A stretch of 64,000 nt of DNA from Pseudomonas reinekei (GCF_001945365.1 NZ_MSTQ01000011.1:1-64000); one strand, 5' to 3'. Positions 1 through 8,031 are shown, numbered from the stretch's first letter. A program made the numbers and translations. The notes: generated by a model from the letters alone, not told the origin.

Positions 1-2
1 CC

Positions 3-1478
3 AACGTGAAAACCGGCGCCGTGGAGCGTTTGAGCCCGAACAATTACCTGCTCTTCGCCAACGCACCGCTGCGGCATTACTTTGTGTTCGCCGCGCACCG
101 GCTGGCGATGCTGGTCCGTGAGATTCGCCGGGTATCACCCGATGAAACCATCAGCATCATGGGCCACAGCCAGGGCACCTTGATCGCGCTGTTGGCGCAG
201 GCCCTGTTGATGGACAAGGGCCAGCGCTGCGCCGACACCCTCATTCTCGTGGACTCGCCTTACAGCGTACTGCCCAAGGTCACGCCCAAAGACCATGACA
301 CCCTCGCCACACTGATCGGTATTGTCAGCGCGGTGACGCAAACCCCTCATGCGCAGCCACCGTTGTCCGCGCTCCGGGATATCAAGACCTATGGCGGGCG
401 CAGCGGCCCTCGCTGGTCGCCGACGCAAGGTAGCCGGCCCGATAAAATCGGCAACCACACGGTTTTTCCCGAGCGCGACAATCGCGGCAAGGTGTATGTG
501 TATTTTTGCCCGGATGACACCACCGTGGCGCTGGATGATGTGCAAGGCATTGGCACCTACGGCGTGCCCGATGCCACGCCGGATGGACGACCGGCAATGA
601 CGGCCCTGCAATCCCTCGGCTTTTACCAACGGCTGTGGACCAAGCGCCAGCGCGACGGCGAGCCGGTGCTGGTGGGTAAATCGCCGCAGCCTGAATTCAT
701 TCGCGCGCCGGGCGAGCACCGTTACCCGGGCGCGTCCATGCTCATCGGCGTGGCTTCGCAAGCGCCGATCGCCAAGGGGCAGGAACGCCTGATCAATGCC
801 GAGGCCCTGACCCCGCCCCATGCGCCGCAGATGTTTGGCGGCGAAGCCATCCAGGGCAGCCCGACCACTGCCGGCCTGGACAAACCCGATGAAGTTGCCA
901 AAAGCATCGCCCTGGGCAAAGACGCCGCGACCTTTTTGTGGATCAGGATGCCCGCCGAATATGACGCGCCCAACACCACGCAGCAGGAAGCGCTGGCGCG
1001 GTTTAACGGATTAACCGAAGACCCGGAGGACCACACCCGCGCCGTCCGCAAAGGCGCGGCCCGCACTCGCACCAGTTCTTTCCACGAGCGCGAGGAAACC
1101 CCGCGCGAAGCCCGGGCACGCATGGAGCGTGACCAACGTGAATGGGGTGCCAATTCCTATCACTCGGCGATCCTGCGCAGTCCGGAAAACCAGCGCTGGG
1201 TGACGGCGATGGACATTGCCATTGGCCAGGCGCATTGCCTTGACGACCCGCGGATGCGCGAGGTGTTGGTGGCGATTGCGGATTGGAAGATGGACAAAAC
1301 ACTATTCGATCAAGTCGGACGATTACCAGGATGGTCACGACTTAGTGCTGAGGCTCAGTTGTTAGTAAGGGCCAGTCATTTGTATTACGACAAAGGCACT
1401 TTTCCACCCTCCGACCTGGTCTCTCTAACACCGCCCTCCCTGCTTGCTGGTAACTCAAAAAAAGGAGGAGCCTTGTGA
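3..1478 (+). CDS. tle3: Tle3-like T6SS lipase effector (5' end outside window)
   Basis: An alpha/beta-hydrolase lipase of the DUF3274/Tle3 type, predicted to be delivered by a type VI secretion system and to attack membrane phospholipids in the target periplasm. The nucleophile elbow GHSQGT, with its serine about 55 residues from the first in-frame GTG at 6, is clear. The frame is open to the window edge, so the N-terminus probably lies upstream and GTG 6 is likely internal. The identity is strengthened by the next two genes, a DUF2875 (Tla3-type) adaptor and a PAAR protein, which form the known tle3 neighbourhood. No immunity gene (tli3-type) is visible; it would be expected upstream. The last ~180 bases are visibly poorer in GC than the rest of the gene. 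Confidence 0.75.
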   Translation, partial: NVKTGAVERLSPNNYLLFANAPLRHYFVFAAHRLAMLVREIRRVSPDETISIMGHSQGTLIALLAQALLMDKGQRCADTLILVDSPYSVLPKVTPKDHDTLATLIGIVSAVTQTPHAQPPLSALRDIKTYGGRSGPRWSPTQGSRPDKIGNHTVFPERDNRGKVYVYFCPDDTTVALDDVQGIGTYGVPDATPDGRPAMTALQSLGFYQRLWTKRQRDGEPVLVGKSPQPEFIRAPGEHRYPGASMLIGVASQAPIAKGQERLINAEALTPPHAPQMFGGEAIQGSPTTAGLDKPDEVAKSIALGKDAATFLWIRMPAEYDAPNTTQQEALARFNGLTEDPEDHTRAVRKGAARTRTSSFHEREETPREARARMERDQREWGANSYHSAILRSPENQRWVTAMDIAIGQAHCLDDPRMREVLVAIADWKMDKTLFDQVGRLPGWSRLSAEAQLLVRASHLYYDKGTFPPSDLVSLTPPSLLAGNSKKGGAL

Positions 1479-3160
1479 GCAATCCTCAACACCGAACCCG
1501 GACTTTACCGAAACTCAAACCCTACCTCTGGATCGCCGGCGTACTGCTGATCCTTTGGCTCGGCTTCGTCTGGCTTGTCCAAATCAAGGCACAGGAACTC
1601 AATATGGAACTTCGTGACATGAACCCGGTAATGCGCTGGGGAATCGCCGCTATTTTGGGGCCCTTGCTGCTGATCTTCAGCGTTCACTGGTGGGGCAAAG
1701 CCGTGGCCAGTGAAAAAGCGGGGCTCGCTGCTTACAAAGCCAACGTCGTGGCGCAAATCGCCGAGCGGCAAGCCACGCAAGTGCGGACATATGCCTTGGA
1801 AATCCGCGGGGTGGGGCTGGCTGTTGATGATTGGCATCAATCATCGATATGGAGAGAAACAAAAAAAACGAACAACAACTTCACTTCAATCTATTCACGA
1901 GACCCCAAGGATTACGATTCTTCTTTGAGTTCTCGGAAAATCACGAGGGATATTAATGTACGAGTTACGTTCAAGCATTCAGCAAGCGGGTCAGTAGCGT
2001 ACTGGCCAATCCCGGTGTTTTCCATCGCGCCGCCCAAGCAACCGTCAGATACAGGAGCTGCGGATAATATTCTCAACGGGCGCAACGCCGCCACGCTCGG
2101 GGTCACGCTGTTTTTGTGGCAAGACGCAGAAAACACAACCCATGCCCAGGGCATGATCGAGCGATTGTTCCAGTTCTTCGATGACAACCCAGAAGTGCCC
2201 CAGGCCTTGATCGTGAGCGAGGATGGCGACGTCACGCGAGACGGATTGCGGGTTATAGGAACTCCGGGATTGCAGAACGGTCATGTCGTCCCGACGGTCT
2301 ACGAGAGCATGGCCGGGTTGCTGGTCACCCGCTCGGATCGTGTGGATCGGTACATTCGTCGTTATGCCACCCACGAACGTGAGGACAACCAGAACAAGGA
2401 CACTGATTTGGGCAACCTCTGGGCTTTCTATTGGGACCGTGATCGAGCATTTACCGATTGGTACGAAACCGCAGCACGTGCCAATGCATTAGAGGCGCCC
2501 TATGCGCCTACCACCATGTCCACCGCCTACTGGCAATCCCAACTCCCCACCCTCTGGCAAACCATCAGCAACCGCGGCCCCGGAGAGTTCGAACCTTCGC
2601 CATGGCTACCCATCCGCTGGGCCCAGCACCAGGTCAAAGAGTTCGACGCCGCGCCGGTGCTGGGTTATTTGCATCGCCCGATCAAGGTCTCGATGCAGGA
2701 TGAACACGGCAAACGGCTCAAACCGGCATTGCAGGCCAAGGCGCTGCAAGCCGGCTGGTTGCAGGCGCTGGATACCCTGCCCGAAGGGCATAAGCCGGTG
2801 CGTGTGTTCTACGACACCACCGACAATCAAGAAGCTGAAATCGCCCTGACCCTTGCCTTGCACGGCCTGAATACCGACGGCCACGGCATCGAGTTGGGCA
2901 ATGTCGACGAGGGATACAACATCGGGCGACGCCTGGGGAATACCGGGGTGAGTAGTGCGCTGGTGGAGATCAACCTGGCCACCATCGCGAGCTATCTGGA
3001 CGGTGGAACCAGTGCGGTGGTTTACGCCGGTGCAGATGGCAGCCTGACGGTGCAAATGATCCGCCCTCCGAGCGAGGCCCGCAAAGAGAAAAACCGCAAG
3101 AACCGAGGCGCCGACCCTTTCAAATTCGGGTCGCCTAGCGGCGGAGTACCCAAACCATGA
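1475..3160 (+). CDS. tla3: Tla3-like T6SS lipase adaptor (DUF2875)
   Basis: A 561-residue protein of the DUF2875 family, whose Pseudomonas aeruginosa member Tla3 loads the lipase Tle3 onto the VgrG spike. The GTG start at 1475 overlaps the upstream stop by three bases and follows a strong AAGGAGGAG ribosome site. Two hydrophobic stretches near the N-terminus (about residues 15-33 and 53-70) suggest membrane anchoring. The C-terminus is rich in Lys, Arg and Pro. Bases 1840-1960 are an A-rich patch encoding a Lys/Asn-rich segment unlike the rest of the gene. Assignment rests on family resemblance plus the tle3-PAAR context; the adaptor role is inferred from the homologue. Confidence 0.75.
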   Translation: MSNPQHRTRTLPKLKPYLWIAGVLLILWLGFVWLVQIKAQELNMELRDMNPVMRWGIAAILGPLLLIFSVHWWGKAVASEKAGLAAYKANVVAQIAERQATQVRTYALEIRGVGLAVDDWHQSSIWRETKKTNNNFTSIYSRDPKDYDSSLSSRKITRDINVRVTFKHSASGSVAYWPIPVFSIAPPKQPSDTGAADNILNGRNAATLGVTLFLWQDAENTTHAQGMIERLFQFFDDNPEVPQALIVSEDGDVTRDGLRVIGTPGLQNGHVVPTVYESMAGLLVTRSDRVDRYIRRYATHEREDNQNKDTDLGNLWAFYWDRDRAFTDWYETAARANALEAPYAPTTMSTAYWQSQLPTLWQTISNRGPGEFEPSPWLPIRWAQHQVKEFDAAPVLGYLHRPIKVSMQDEHGKRLKPALQAKALQAGWLQALDTLPEGHKPVRVFYDTTDNQEAEIALTLALHGLNTDGHGIELGNVDEGYNIGRRLGNTGVSSALVEINLATIASYLDGGTSAVVYAGADGSLTVQMIRPPSEARKEKNRKNRGADPFKFGSPSGGVPKP

Positions 3161-3426
3161 AGCACCCCATCTGCCTGAGTGACGCTACAAGTAGCGGCGG
3201 CGAAGTAGTCTCCTGCCAGCTCAAGGGCACGCATACCCTCAATGGAAAAACCCCGGCGGTGTTGGGCGACAAGGCTTACTGCCCGCTGCATCTGGGCGAG
3301 TTTGCCTTCGTCGAAGGGCATCCGCGCCGGCGTATGAATGGCATTCCGGTTGTATTGGAGGGCCATCTCCTGGCCTGTGGTTGTCATGGCGTAGCGAGCA
3401 CTGCCCGGAATGTGCAAGTGGTCTAG
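3157..3426 (+). CDS. PAAR-domain T6SS spike-tip protein
   Basis: An 89-residue single-domain PAAR protein. It has the short beta-rich pattern of the family, with cysteine and histidine residues (CPLH at about 46-49, CGCHG near 75) and the GxPVxxEGHLLACGCHG-like end that supplies the zinc site. PAAR proteins cap the VgrG spike and often recruit effectors. The start overlaps the tla3 stop by four bases (ATGA), so the three genes form one translationally coupled unit. There is no C-terminal toxin extension, so it is a tip protein and not an evolved effector. Confidence 0.8.
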   Translation: MKHPICLSDATSSGGEVVSCQLKGTHTLNGKTPAVLGDKAYCPLHLGEFAFVEGHPRRRMNGIPVVLEGHLLACGCHGVASTARNVQVV

Positions 3427-3464
3427 GTCGAAAGTTGTGCAGCGTCGGGTGGCTTCAGTTTTGT

Positions 3465-3502
3465 GCACAAAGAAGCCGACAGCGATGTCGGCTTCTTTGT
3501 GC
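3465..3502. terminator. Bidirectional hairpin between convergent operons
   Basis: A perfect 17-bp inverted repeat with a four-base GCGA loop lies between the stops of the PAAR gene (+) and the TIR gene (-). A and T runs inside the arms let it end transcription from both sides. Confidence 0.75.
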
Positions 3503-3512
3503 GCGCGGACTA

Positions 3513-4004
3513 TTAAAATCCACGGATGATTCTGGACTTGAGATCCGTATGGAATCGATCCGCATTCGTCCTGTTGACGCTGCGCACAGACTCGCTGCCG
3601 TTCACCGACTCCAGTGACATCGATCGCTTGATGGTCGATTCGTTTCGATAGGCGTCAATGAAAAACTCAATGTCTCTGTTGCTGGTCAGCTTCGGCCATT
3701 TGTCGAGATACAACGGCAGTTCTGTCGGGCCGGTCTTGAAAGAACAAATGCGTCGGTTGGTGATGGTCGCCTCGCCGATTTCGAACGGCACCCACCACGA
3801 CAGCGCGGTTTTTTCCGATACCACGGCGAGCAGGTGCGTGCATTCACTGATGTTGCGCGTGATCACCCCGGTGATGTCGTCGGTGGTCTGGGATTCGGCG
3901 TCCAGCACATCGAGGTAGGTCTTGATGTTGGCCTGCATCAGGCGGGTGTTGATGTTGACCGCATGGGCGCGATCCATGTGGCGGTAGCTGATAAACACTG
4001 GCAT
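3513..4004 (-). CDS. TIR-domain protein, third gene of TIR-caspase-TIR operon
   Basis: A 163-residue protein that is mostly one TIR domain. It opens with the beta-A/box-1 motif VFISYRHMD and carries a WxxxE motif (W71-E75, within WVPFEIGEA) that matches the catalytic-glutamate region of NAD-cleaving TIR enzymes. The last 40 residues are a polar, Ser/Arg-rich tail. The start overlaps the caspase gene's stop by one base (TGATG), and AAGGGA lies 8 bases upstream, so it is coupled to that gene. It is distinct in sequence from the first TIR gene. Predicted role: NADase or cyclase, or a phage sensor, in a Thoeris-like system. Whether it is active cannot be told from sequence. Confidence 0.7.
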   Translation of the reverse strand: MPVFISYRHMDRAHAVNINTRLMQANIKTYLDVLDAESQTTDDITGVITRNISECTHLLAVVSEKTALSWWVPFEIGEATITNRRICSFKTGPTELPLYLDKWPKLTSNRDIEFFIDAYRNESTIKRSMSLESVNGSESVRSVNRTNADRFHTDLKSRIIRGF

Positions 4005-4963
4005 CAGAAATGTCCCTTGATCGCGAGTTCGCGGTAATAGGCGCCGAGCGCGGTGAGGCGGCAGCCGGTGGAGTGAATGGCGGCGTAATACATGTGTTCG
4101 GCGTCAACCGGTTCGATCAGGCTGTGACGATTGCACTTTTGCAGTTGCGCGAAGACCTCGCCGTGCTCTGGGTTGAATTCAGGCTCGGTGGGCTCAAAGC
4201 TCGGGGCGAGGGGATATACCGATTCCGCTTCGGCAAACCAGTCGGGCAGCTTGCGCAGGATTTCCTTGGGGATCAGCGGCGACACTTCGCGCAGGGAGAT
4301 GAACTGCGACACGTTGGTCTTGAACACCGGGCGCTGCTCCCAGGCGTCGAGCGCATTGTCGACAAACGAATAGAGGCTGCCGGGGGTGATCTTGCCGAGG
4401 ATGTTCGCGGCGCCACCGTGCAAGGCCTGGAGCAACAAGCCGGTGAACACGCCATGCTGCCCGCCTTCCATGGCTGGTTGCTCTTTTTTGCAGGCGGTGA
4501 GAATGGTCATGCCTTCGTCCACTACGCTGCTTTCACTGCGCAAGGCGCGTAGTTCGCCGGCCGAGCCGCTCTGGCAGCAGTCGAGAATGATCACCTTGTT
4601 TTTGATCCTCGTCGCTTTGCTCGCCCAGTTGAGAATATCGCTGAGGCGAATCCCGTCCTTGGCGCTCTTGTAGTCTTGCGGGATCAACATGCCTTCGTCG
4701 GTGTCGGTGTCAAAGCTGCCATGACCGGCAAAATACAGCAGCGCCACATTGCAGTCCCCGGAGAATAATTCGCGGATCTGGTCTTCGAGTTTTTCCCGGC
4801 TCAGGTAATCCTCGGCGGAGGTCAGCACGACGTTCTTGAAGTTCGGATCGCCATTGGCGTCAGTCTTCAGCACAGATGCCATGGCCATGGCGTCGTTGCT
4901 GCAACCGCTCAGGCGCGAGACATGGGTGTAGTCGTTGATCCCGATAAACAGTCCCTTGCGCAT
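4004..4963 (-). CDS. Caspase-like (peptidase C14) protease, defence effector
   Basis: A 319-residue caspase-fold protein. The N-terminal MRKGLFIGINDY strand, the catalytic His81 in YFAGHG and the catalytic Cys130 in DCCQSG are all present, as is HGVFTGLLL near 170. The C-terminal ~110 residues are unassigned and could bind a ligand or substrate. The start at 4963 was chosen because the preceding 194 in-frame codons only shadow the upstream TIR gene. It lies two bases after that gene's stop. Flanked on both sides by TIR genes, it fits the effector of a type IV Thoeris-like system, in which a TIR-made nucleotide activates a caspase-like protease that kills the infected cell. That link is inference from architecture and family knowledge. 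Confidence 0.8.
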   Translation of the reverse strand: MRKGLFIGINDYTHVSRLSGCSNDAMAMASVLKTDANGDPNFKNVVLTSAEDYLSREKLEDQIRELFSGDCNVALLYFAGHGSFDTDTDEGMLIPQDYKSAKDGIRLSDILNWASKATRIKNKVIILDCCQSGSAGELRALRSESSVVDEGMTILTACKKEQPAMEGGQHGVFTGLLLQALHGGAANILGKITPGSLYSFVDNALDAWEQRPVFKTNVSQFISLREVSPLIPKEILRKLPDWFAEAESVYPLAPSFEPTEPEFNPEHGEVFAQLQKCNRHSLIEPVDAEHMYYAAIHSTGCRLTALGAYYRELAIKGHF

Positions 4964-4965
4964 GG

Positions 4966-5373
4966 TTACACCGCCGTGTGCAGGCGAATGGCGCTGATGA
5001 TGCTCTTGGTGTTCCACGCGCACTCGGCATGGGCGGCGTTGCGTACCACCGTGGAAATGCGCTCGGCACCAAACGGCTTGATGGCGATGATCACCTTGCC
5101 CATGCGCCTGGCAATTTCGATTTCCTTGTTGATCCACTTGCTGTAGGTGGAATACATCCCGGCCATGATCAACACCGCCGAGCACGGACGAATCTTGTTT
5201 TCCAGAGCCACTTCGAGCTGCTTGTCGGTTTTGGCGTCGACAATCGGGTTGTGAGTCGGGACCGAAAAGTTCTTGTAGGTGAAATCCGGCTGCGCATTGA
5301 GCAGGCGCACAAGATTGTCGTGGGCGTGAGGATAGGTCCACGAATGGCTGATGAACAAATGGTAGGTCTGCAT
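4966..5373 (-). CDS. ThsB-like TIR-domain protein, first gene of the operon
   Basis: A 135-residue single-domain protein of the ThsB/DUF1863 TIR-like family (as in PF08937). It starts LFISHSW and contains the hallmark stretch W80-I-N-K-E84 followed by IEIARRMGKVIIAIKPFG, giving a WxxxE catalytic motif and the conserved GKxIIxIxPFG. ThsB proteins make cyclic-ADP-ribose-type signals from NAD when phage is sensed. The gene has a good ribosome site (GAGGGA, 6-7 bases before ATG) and is first in a tightly packed operon with the caspase and the second TIR. This protein is the likeliest signal producer. Confidence 0.78.
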   Translation of the reverse strand: MQTYHLFISHSWTYPHAHDNLVRLLNAQPDFTYKNFSVPTHNPIVDAKTDKQLEVALENKIRPCSAVLIMAGMYSTYSKWINKEIEIARRMGKVIIAIKPFGAERISTVVRNAAHAECAWNTKSIISAIRLHTAV

Positions 5374-5547
5374 GGGTGTCCCTCGGTGTCGCAGAAGTGC
5401 GAAGAGGGCTTGAACTTAGGCCATTGGCTGGCGGCCACAAGGGGCTGAGCGTTAAAGAGAAATGCCCTACAGGTGCGCGCGCAGACGCCCTACAGAAAGG
5501 TCTGATAGTTAAGTGGTTGGGGGAATTAAACAGCAGAACCGGCAACT
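5374..5547 (-). promoter_or_regulatory. Upstream region of the TIR-caspase-TIR operon
   Basis: These 174 bases between the operon and the rsgA hairpin must hold its promoter. No convincing -35/-10 pair was found. A nine-base direct repeat, GCCCTACAG, occurs at 5464-5472 and 5487-5495 (23 bases start to start), which could be an operator, but two copies prove little. Confidence 0.3.
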
Positions 5548-5574
5548 CACCGCCCCGTTGGACCAGGGGCGGTG
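5548..5574 (-). terminator. Hairpin downstream of rsgA
   Basis: Nine-base perfect stem (CACCGCCCC/GGGGCGGTG) 12 bases after the rsgA stop on the minus strand. The T-run is poor, so it may be only an RNA-stabilising hairpin. Confidence 0.45.
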
Positions 5575-5585
5575 GACGCGACTGT

Positions 5586-6617
5586 TTAGTAGCCGTTTTC
5601 CGGCAAACTGGCGATGATCGAGCGGTAGCTGTTCATCCGTTGCTGTTGCACGCGGCCCTCTTCGAGGGCTTTGAGCAGCGCGCAACCGGGTTCGCGGTCA
5701 TGCTTGCAGTCGCGGAAACGGCAGGTGCCTAGCAGGTCGTTGAACTCGATGAAACCGGCCTCGACGTCGGCACGGCTGACATGGCCCAGGCCGAATTCGC
5801 GGATACCCGGGGAGTCGATCAGCTCACCGCCACCGGGGAAGTGGAACAGCCGCGCGGTGGTGGTGGTGTGAGTGCCCTGGCCGGACAGCTCGGACAACGG
5901 GCCGACGCGGGTTTCGACTTCCGGCAGCAGGCTGTTGACCAGCGACGACTTGCCGACGCCGGACTGGCCGACGAACACGCTGATGCGTCCGTCCAACTGC
6001 TTTTGCAGTTGCTCCATGCCGTTGCCGTGATGGGCCGACACTTCCAGCACCGGATAGCCGAGCGTGCGGTAAACCGCCAGCAGGGCATTGAGCGCCGGGG
6101 CGTTGTGCTCATCGATCAGGTCGAACTTGTTCAACAGCAACAGCGGCTTGATGCCCGCGTGTTCGGCGGCGACAAGATAACGGTCGATGAGGTTGGCGTG
6201 GGGCTCAGGCAGTGGTGCGAAAACGATGACGATCATGTCGACGTTGGCGGCAACCGGCTTGAGCTGGCCACGGCTGTCCGGACGGCACAGTTCGGTGTTG
6301 CGCGGCAGTTGCGCCACGATCACACCGATGCCCTGGTTGCCGGCACGCCAGACAACCTGATCGCCCGTCACCAGCGCCGGCAGGTTGGCACGCAGGTGAC
6401 AACGGAACACCTTGCCGGCCAACTCGCCGTCGCGGGCCTCGACCTCGACCTGCACACCGAAGTGCGCGATCACCAGGCCGTGCTGTTCCGGACCCAGGTC
6501 GCCACCCTCAAGTGCCTCGACAGCCGAGGACTCGCGTTTGGCGGCGCGGGCAGCGCGCTCGCCCTGAATCTTTTCGATGCGCCAGTTTTGACGACGATTG
6601 AGTTGGCGTTTGGCCAT
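5586..6617 (-). CDS. rsgA: Small ribosomal subunit biogenesis GTPase RsgA
   Basis: A 343-residue circularly permuted GTPase that assists late 30S subunit maturation. The basic N-terminus is followed by an OB-fold region. The permuted G motifs then run G4 (NKFDL), G1 (GQSGVGKSS), G2 region (GTHTTTTA) and G3 (DSPGIREF). A C-terminal zinc-binding region has Cys and His in CRFRDCKHDREPGC. Length and motif order are as usual for RsgA. It is divergent from orn, the standard Pseudomonas arrangement; the accessory genes at 1-5.4 kb abut its 3' side. Confidence 0.96.
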   Translation of the reverse strand: MAKRQLNRRQNWRIEKIQGERAARAAKRESSAVEALEGGDLGPEQHGLVIAHFGVQVEVEARDGELAGKVFRCHLRANLPALVTGDQVVWRAGNQGIGVIVAQLPRNTELCRPDSRGQLKPVAANVDMIVIVFAPLPEPHANLIDRYLVAAEHAGIKPLLLLNKFDLIDEHNAPALNALLAVYRTLGYPVLEVSAHHGNGMEQLQKQLDGRISVFVGQSGVGKSSLVNSLLPEVETRVGPLSELSGQGTHTTTTARLFHFPGGGELIDSPGIREFGLGHVSRADVEAGFIEFNDLLGTCRFRDCKHDREPGCALLKALEEGRVQQQRMNSYRSIIASLPENGY

Positions 6618-6724
6618 GGGTGTTCCGTATCAAGAATGCAGCGATTAGGTAAAACGGCCGCGAGTTTAGCACGCCCAGCCACCGGGCTAGGCTAAACTGC
6701 GCAGCATTGCCTAGGAGCCGACAC

Positions 6725-7267
6725 ATGCAAAATTCGCAGAACCTGATCTGGATCGACCTGGAAATGACCGGTCTGGATCCGGAAAACGACGTCATCATCG
6801 AAATGGCCACCATCGTTACCGACAGTGACCTGAACACGTTGGCCGAAGGTCCGGTGATCGCCATCCACCACAGCGACGCAGTCCTCGCCCGTATGGACGA
6901 ATGGAATACCCGCACCCACGGCAACTCCGGCCTGACCCAGCGCGTGCGCGACAGCCGTATCAGCATGGCCGAAGCCGAAGCCGAGACCATCGCGTTTCTG
7001 GAAAAGTGGGTGCCGAAGGGCAAGTCGCCGATCTGTGGCAACAGCATCTGCCAGGACCGTCGCTTCCTTTATACGCACATGAAATCCCTGGAAAGCTATT
7101 TCCATTACCGCAACCTCGACGTGTCCACGCTCAAAGAGCTGGCCGCACGCTGGGCGCCGGACGTGCGCGACAGCTTCAAGAAGGGCAGCACCCACCTGGC
7201 GCTCGACGACATCCGCGAATCGATCGCCGAGTTGCAGCATTACCGCAAACACTTCATCAAGTTCTGA
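6725..7267 (+). CDS. orn: Oligoribonuclease
   Basis: A 180-residue DEDDh-family 3'-5' exonuclease that degrades two- to five-base RNA, including the pGpG left from cyclic-di-GMP breakdown. The first acidic motif WIDLEMTGLD is at the N-terminus; CQDRRFLYTHM and HLALDDIRESI hold later Exo II and Exo III residues. The ATG at 6725 was chosen over an ATG 18 bases upstream because AGGAG lies just before it and the protein then begins MQNSQNLIWIDLEMTG, as in family members. Confidence 0.96.
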   Translation: MQNSQNLIWIDLEMTGLDPENDVIIEMATIVTDSDLNTLAEGPVIAIHHSDAVLARMDEWNTRTHGNSGLTQRVRDSRISMAEAEAETIAFLEKWVPKGKSPICGNSICQDRRFLYTHMKSLESYFHYRNLDVSTLKELAARWAPDVRDSFKKGSTHLALDDIRESIAELQHYRKHFIKF

Positions 7268-7282
7268 TCCTGGAATCCGACC

Positions 7283-7348
7283 TGTAGGAGCCGGCTTGCT
7301 GGCGATGGGGCCATTGAGGACGCCATCGCCAGCAAGCCGGCTCCTACA
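7283..7348. repeat. REP palindrome, TGTAGGAGCCGGCTTGCTGG type
   Basis: A 26-base inverted repeat, perfect over its arms, with a 14-base spacer, located 15 bases after orn. It is a Pseudomonas REP/BIME-type element and could also end or stabilise the orn transcript. Confidence 0.85.
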
Positions 7349-7419
7349 AGTAGTGGTGCCCTCTTTTGGTGCCTTGGGGAAGTGAGTAGACTGCGCGGCT
7401 TTTTGCAAGGATCGCCACC

Positions 7420-8031
7420 ATGTTGCTGATGCTCTACCTGATCGCCATCACCGCCGAAGCCATGACCGGCGCCCTGTCTGCGGGGCGTCGTGGCATGGAC
7501 TGGTTCGGCGTGGTGCTGATCGCGTGCGTCACGGCGCTGGGCGGTGGTTCGGTGCGCGACGTGCTGCTCGGCCACTATCCGCTGACATGGGTCAAACACC
7601 CGGAATATCTGGTCCTGACCACCATCGCAGCGATGTTCACCGTGTTCACCGCACGCTGGATGCGTCATCTGCGCTCGTTGTTTCTGGTGCTCGATGCCGT
7701 GGGTCTGGTGGCGTTCACCCTGATCGGCTGCATGACCGCCCTGGAAATGGGCCATGGCATGTTGGTCGCGTCCGTTAGTGGCGTGATCACCGGGGTATTC
7801 GGCGGCATCCTTCGGGACATCTTCTGCAACGACATTCCGCTGATTTTCCGCCGTGAGCTATACGCCAGTGTCTCGTTCGCCGCGGCGTGGTGTTACATGC
7901 TTTGCCTTTACCTGAATTTGCCGGGAGAGCAGGCGATTCTGATCACGCTGTTCGGTGGTTTCCTGTTGCGACTATTGGCAATCCGGTTCCACTGGGAAAT
8001 GCCGAAATTCGTTTACAACGACGAAGCCTGA
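7420..8031 (+). CDS. TRIC-family (UPF0126) cation channel protein
   Basis: A 203-residue inner-membrane protein of the TRIC/UPF0126 family, with about seven hydrophobic helices arranged as an internal repeat. Two glycine-rich signatures mark the two halves: GGGSVRDVLLG near residue 44 and GGILRDIFCND near 129. Bacterial members form trimeric potassium-selective channels, but the role in Pseudomonas is not settled. The gene stands alone and overlaps the convergent queG by 19 bases at the 3' ends. Confidence 0.85.
   Translation: MLLMLYLIAITAEAMTGALSAGRRGMDWFGVVLIACVTALGGGSVRDVLLGHYPLTWVKHPEYLVLTTIAAMFTVFTARWMRHLRSLFLVLDAVGLVAFTLIGCMTALEMGHGMLVASVSGVITGVFGGILRDIFCNDIPLIFRRELYASVSFAAAWCYMLCLYLNLPGEQAILITLFGGFLLRLLAIRFHWEMPKFVYNDEA

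Noticed and set aside
3513..5373. CBASS or classical SIR2-type Thoeris
   Set aside because: No nucleotidyltransferase (CD-NTase), no E1/E2/JAB genes and no ThsA SIR2-SLOG protein are present; the effector is a caspase fold.
4964..5545. A 194-codon in-frame N-terminal extension of the caspase gene
   Set aside because: It overlaps the ThsB-like TIR gene on the same strand in another frame, has a Pro/Arg-rich composition with no family resemblance, and the caspase fold begins at the ATG at 4963.
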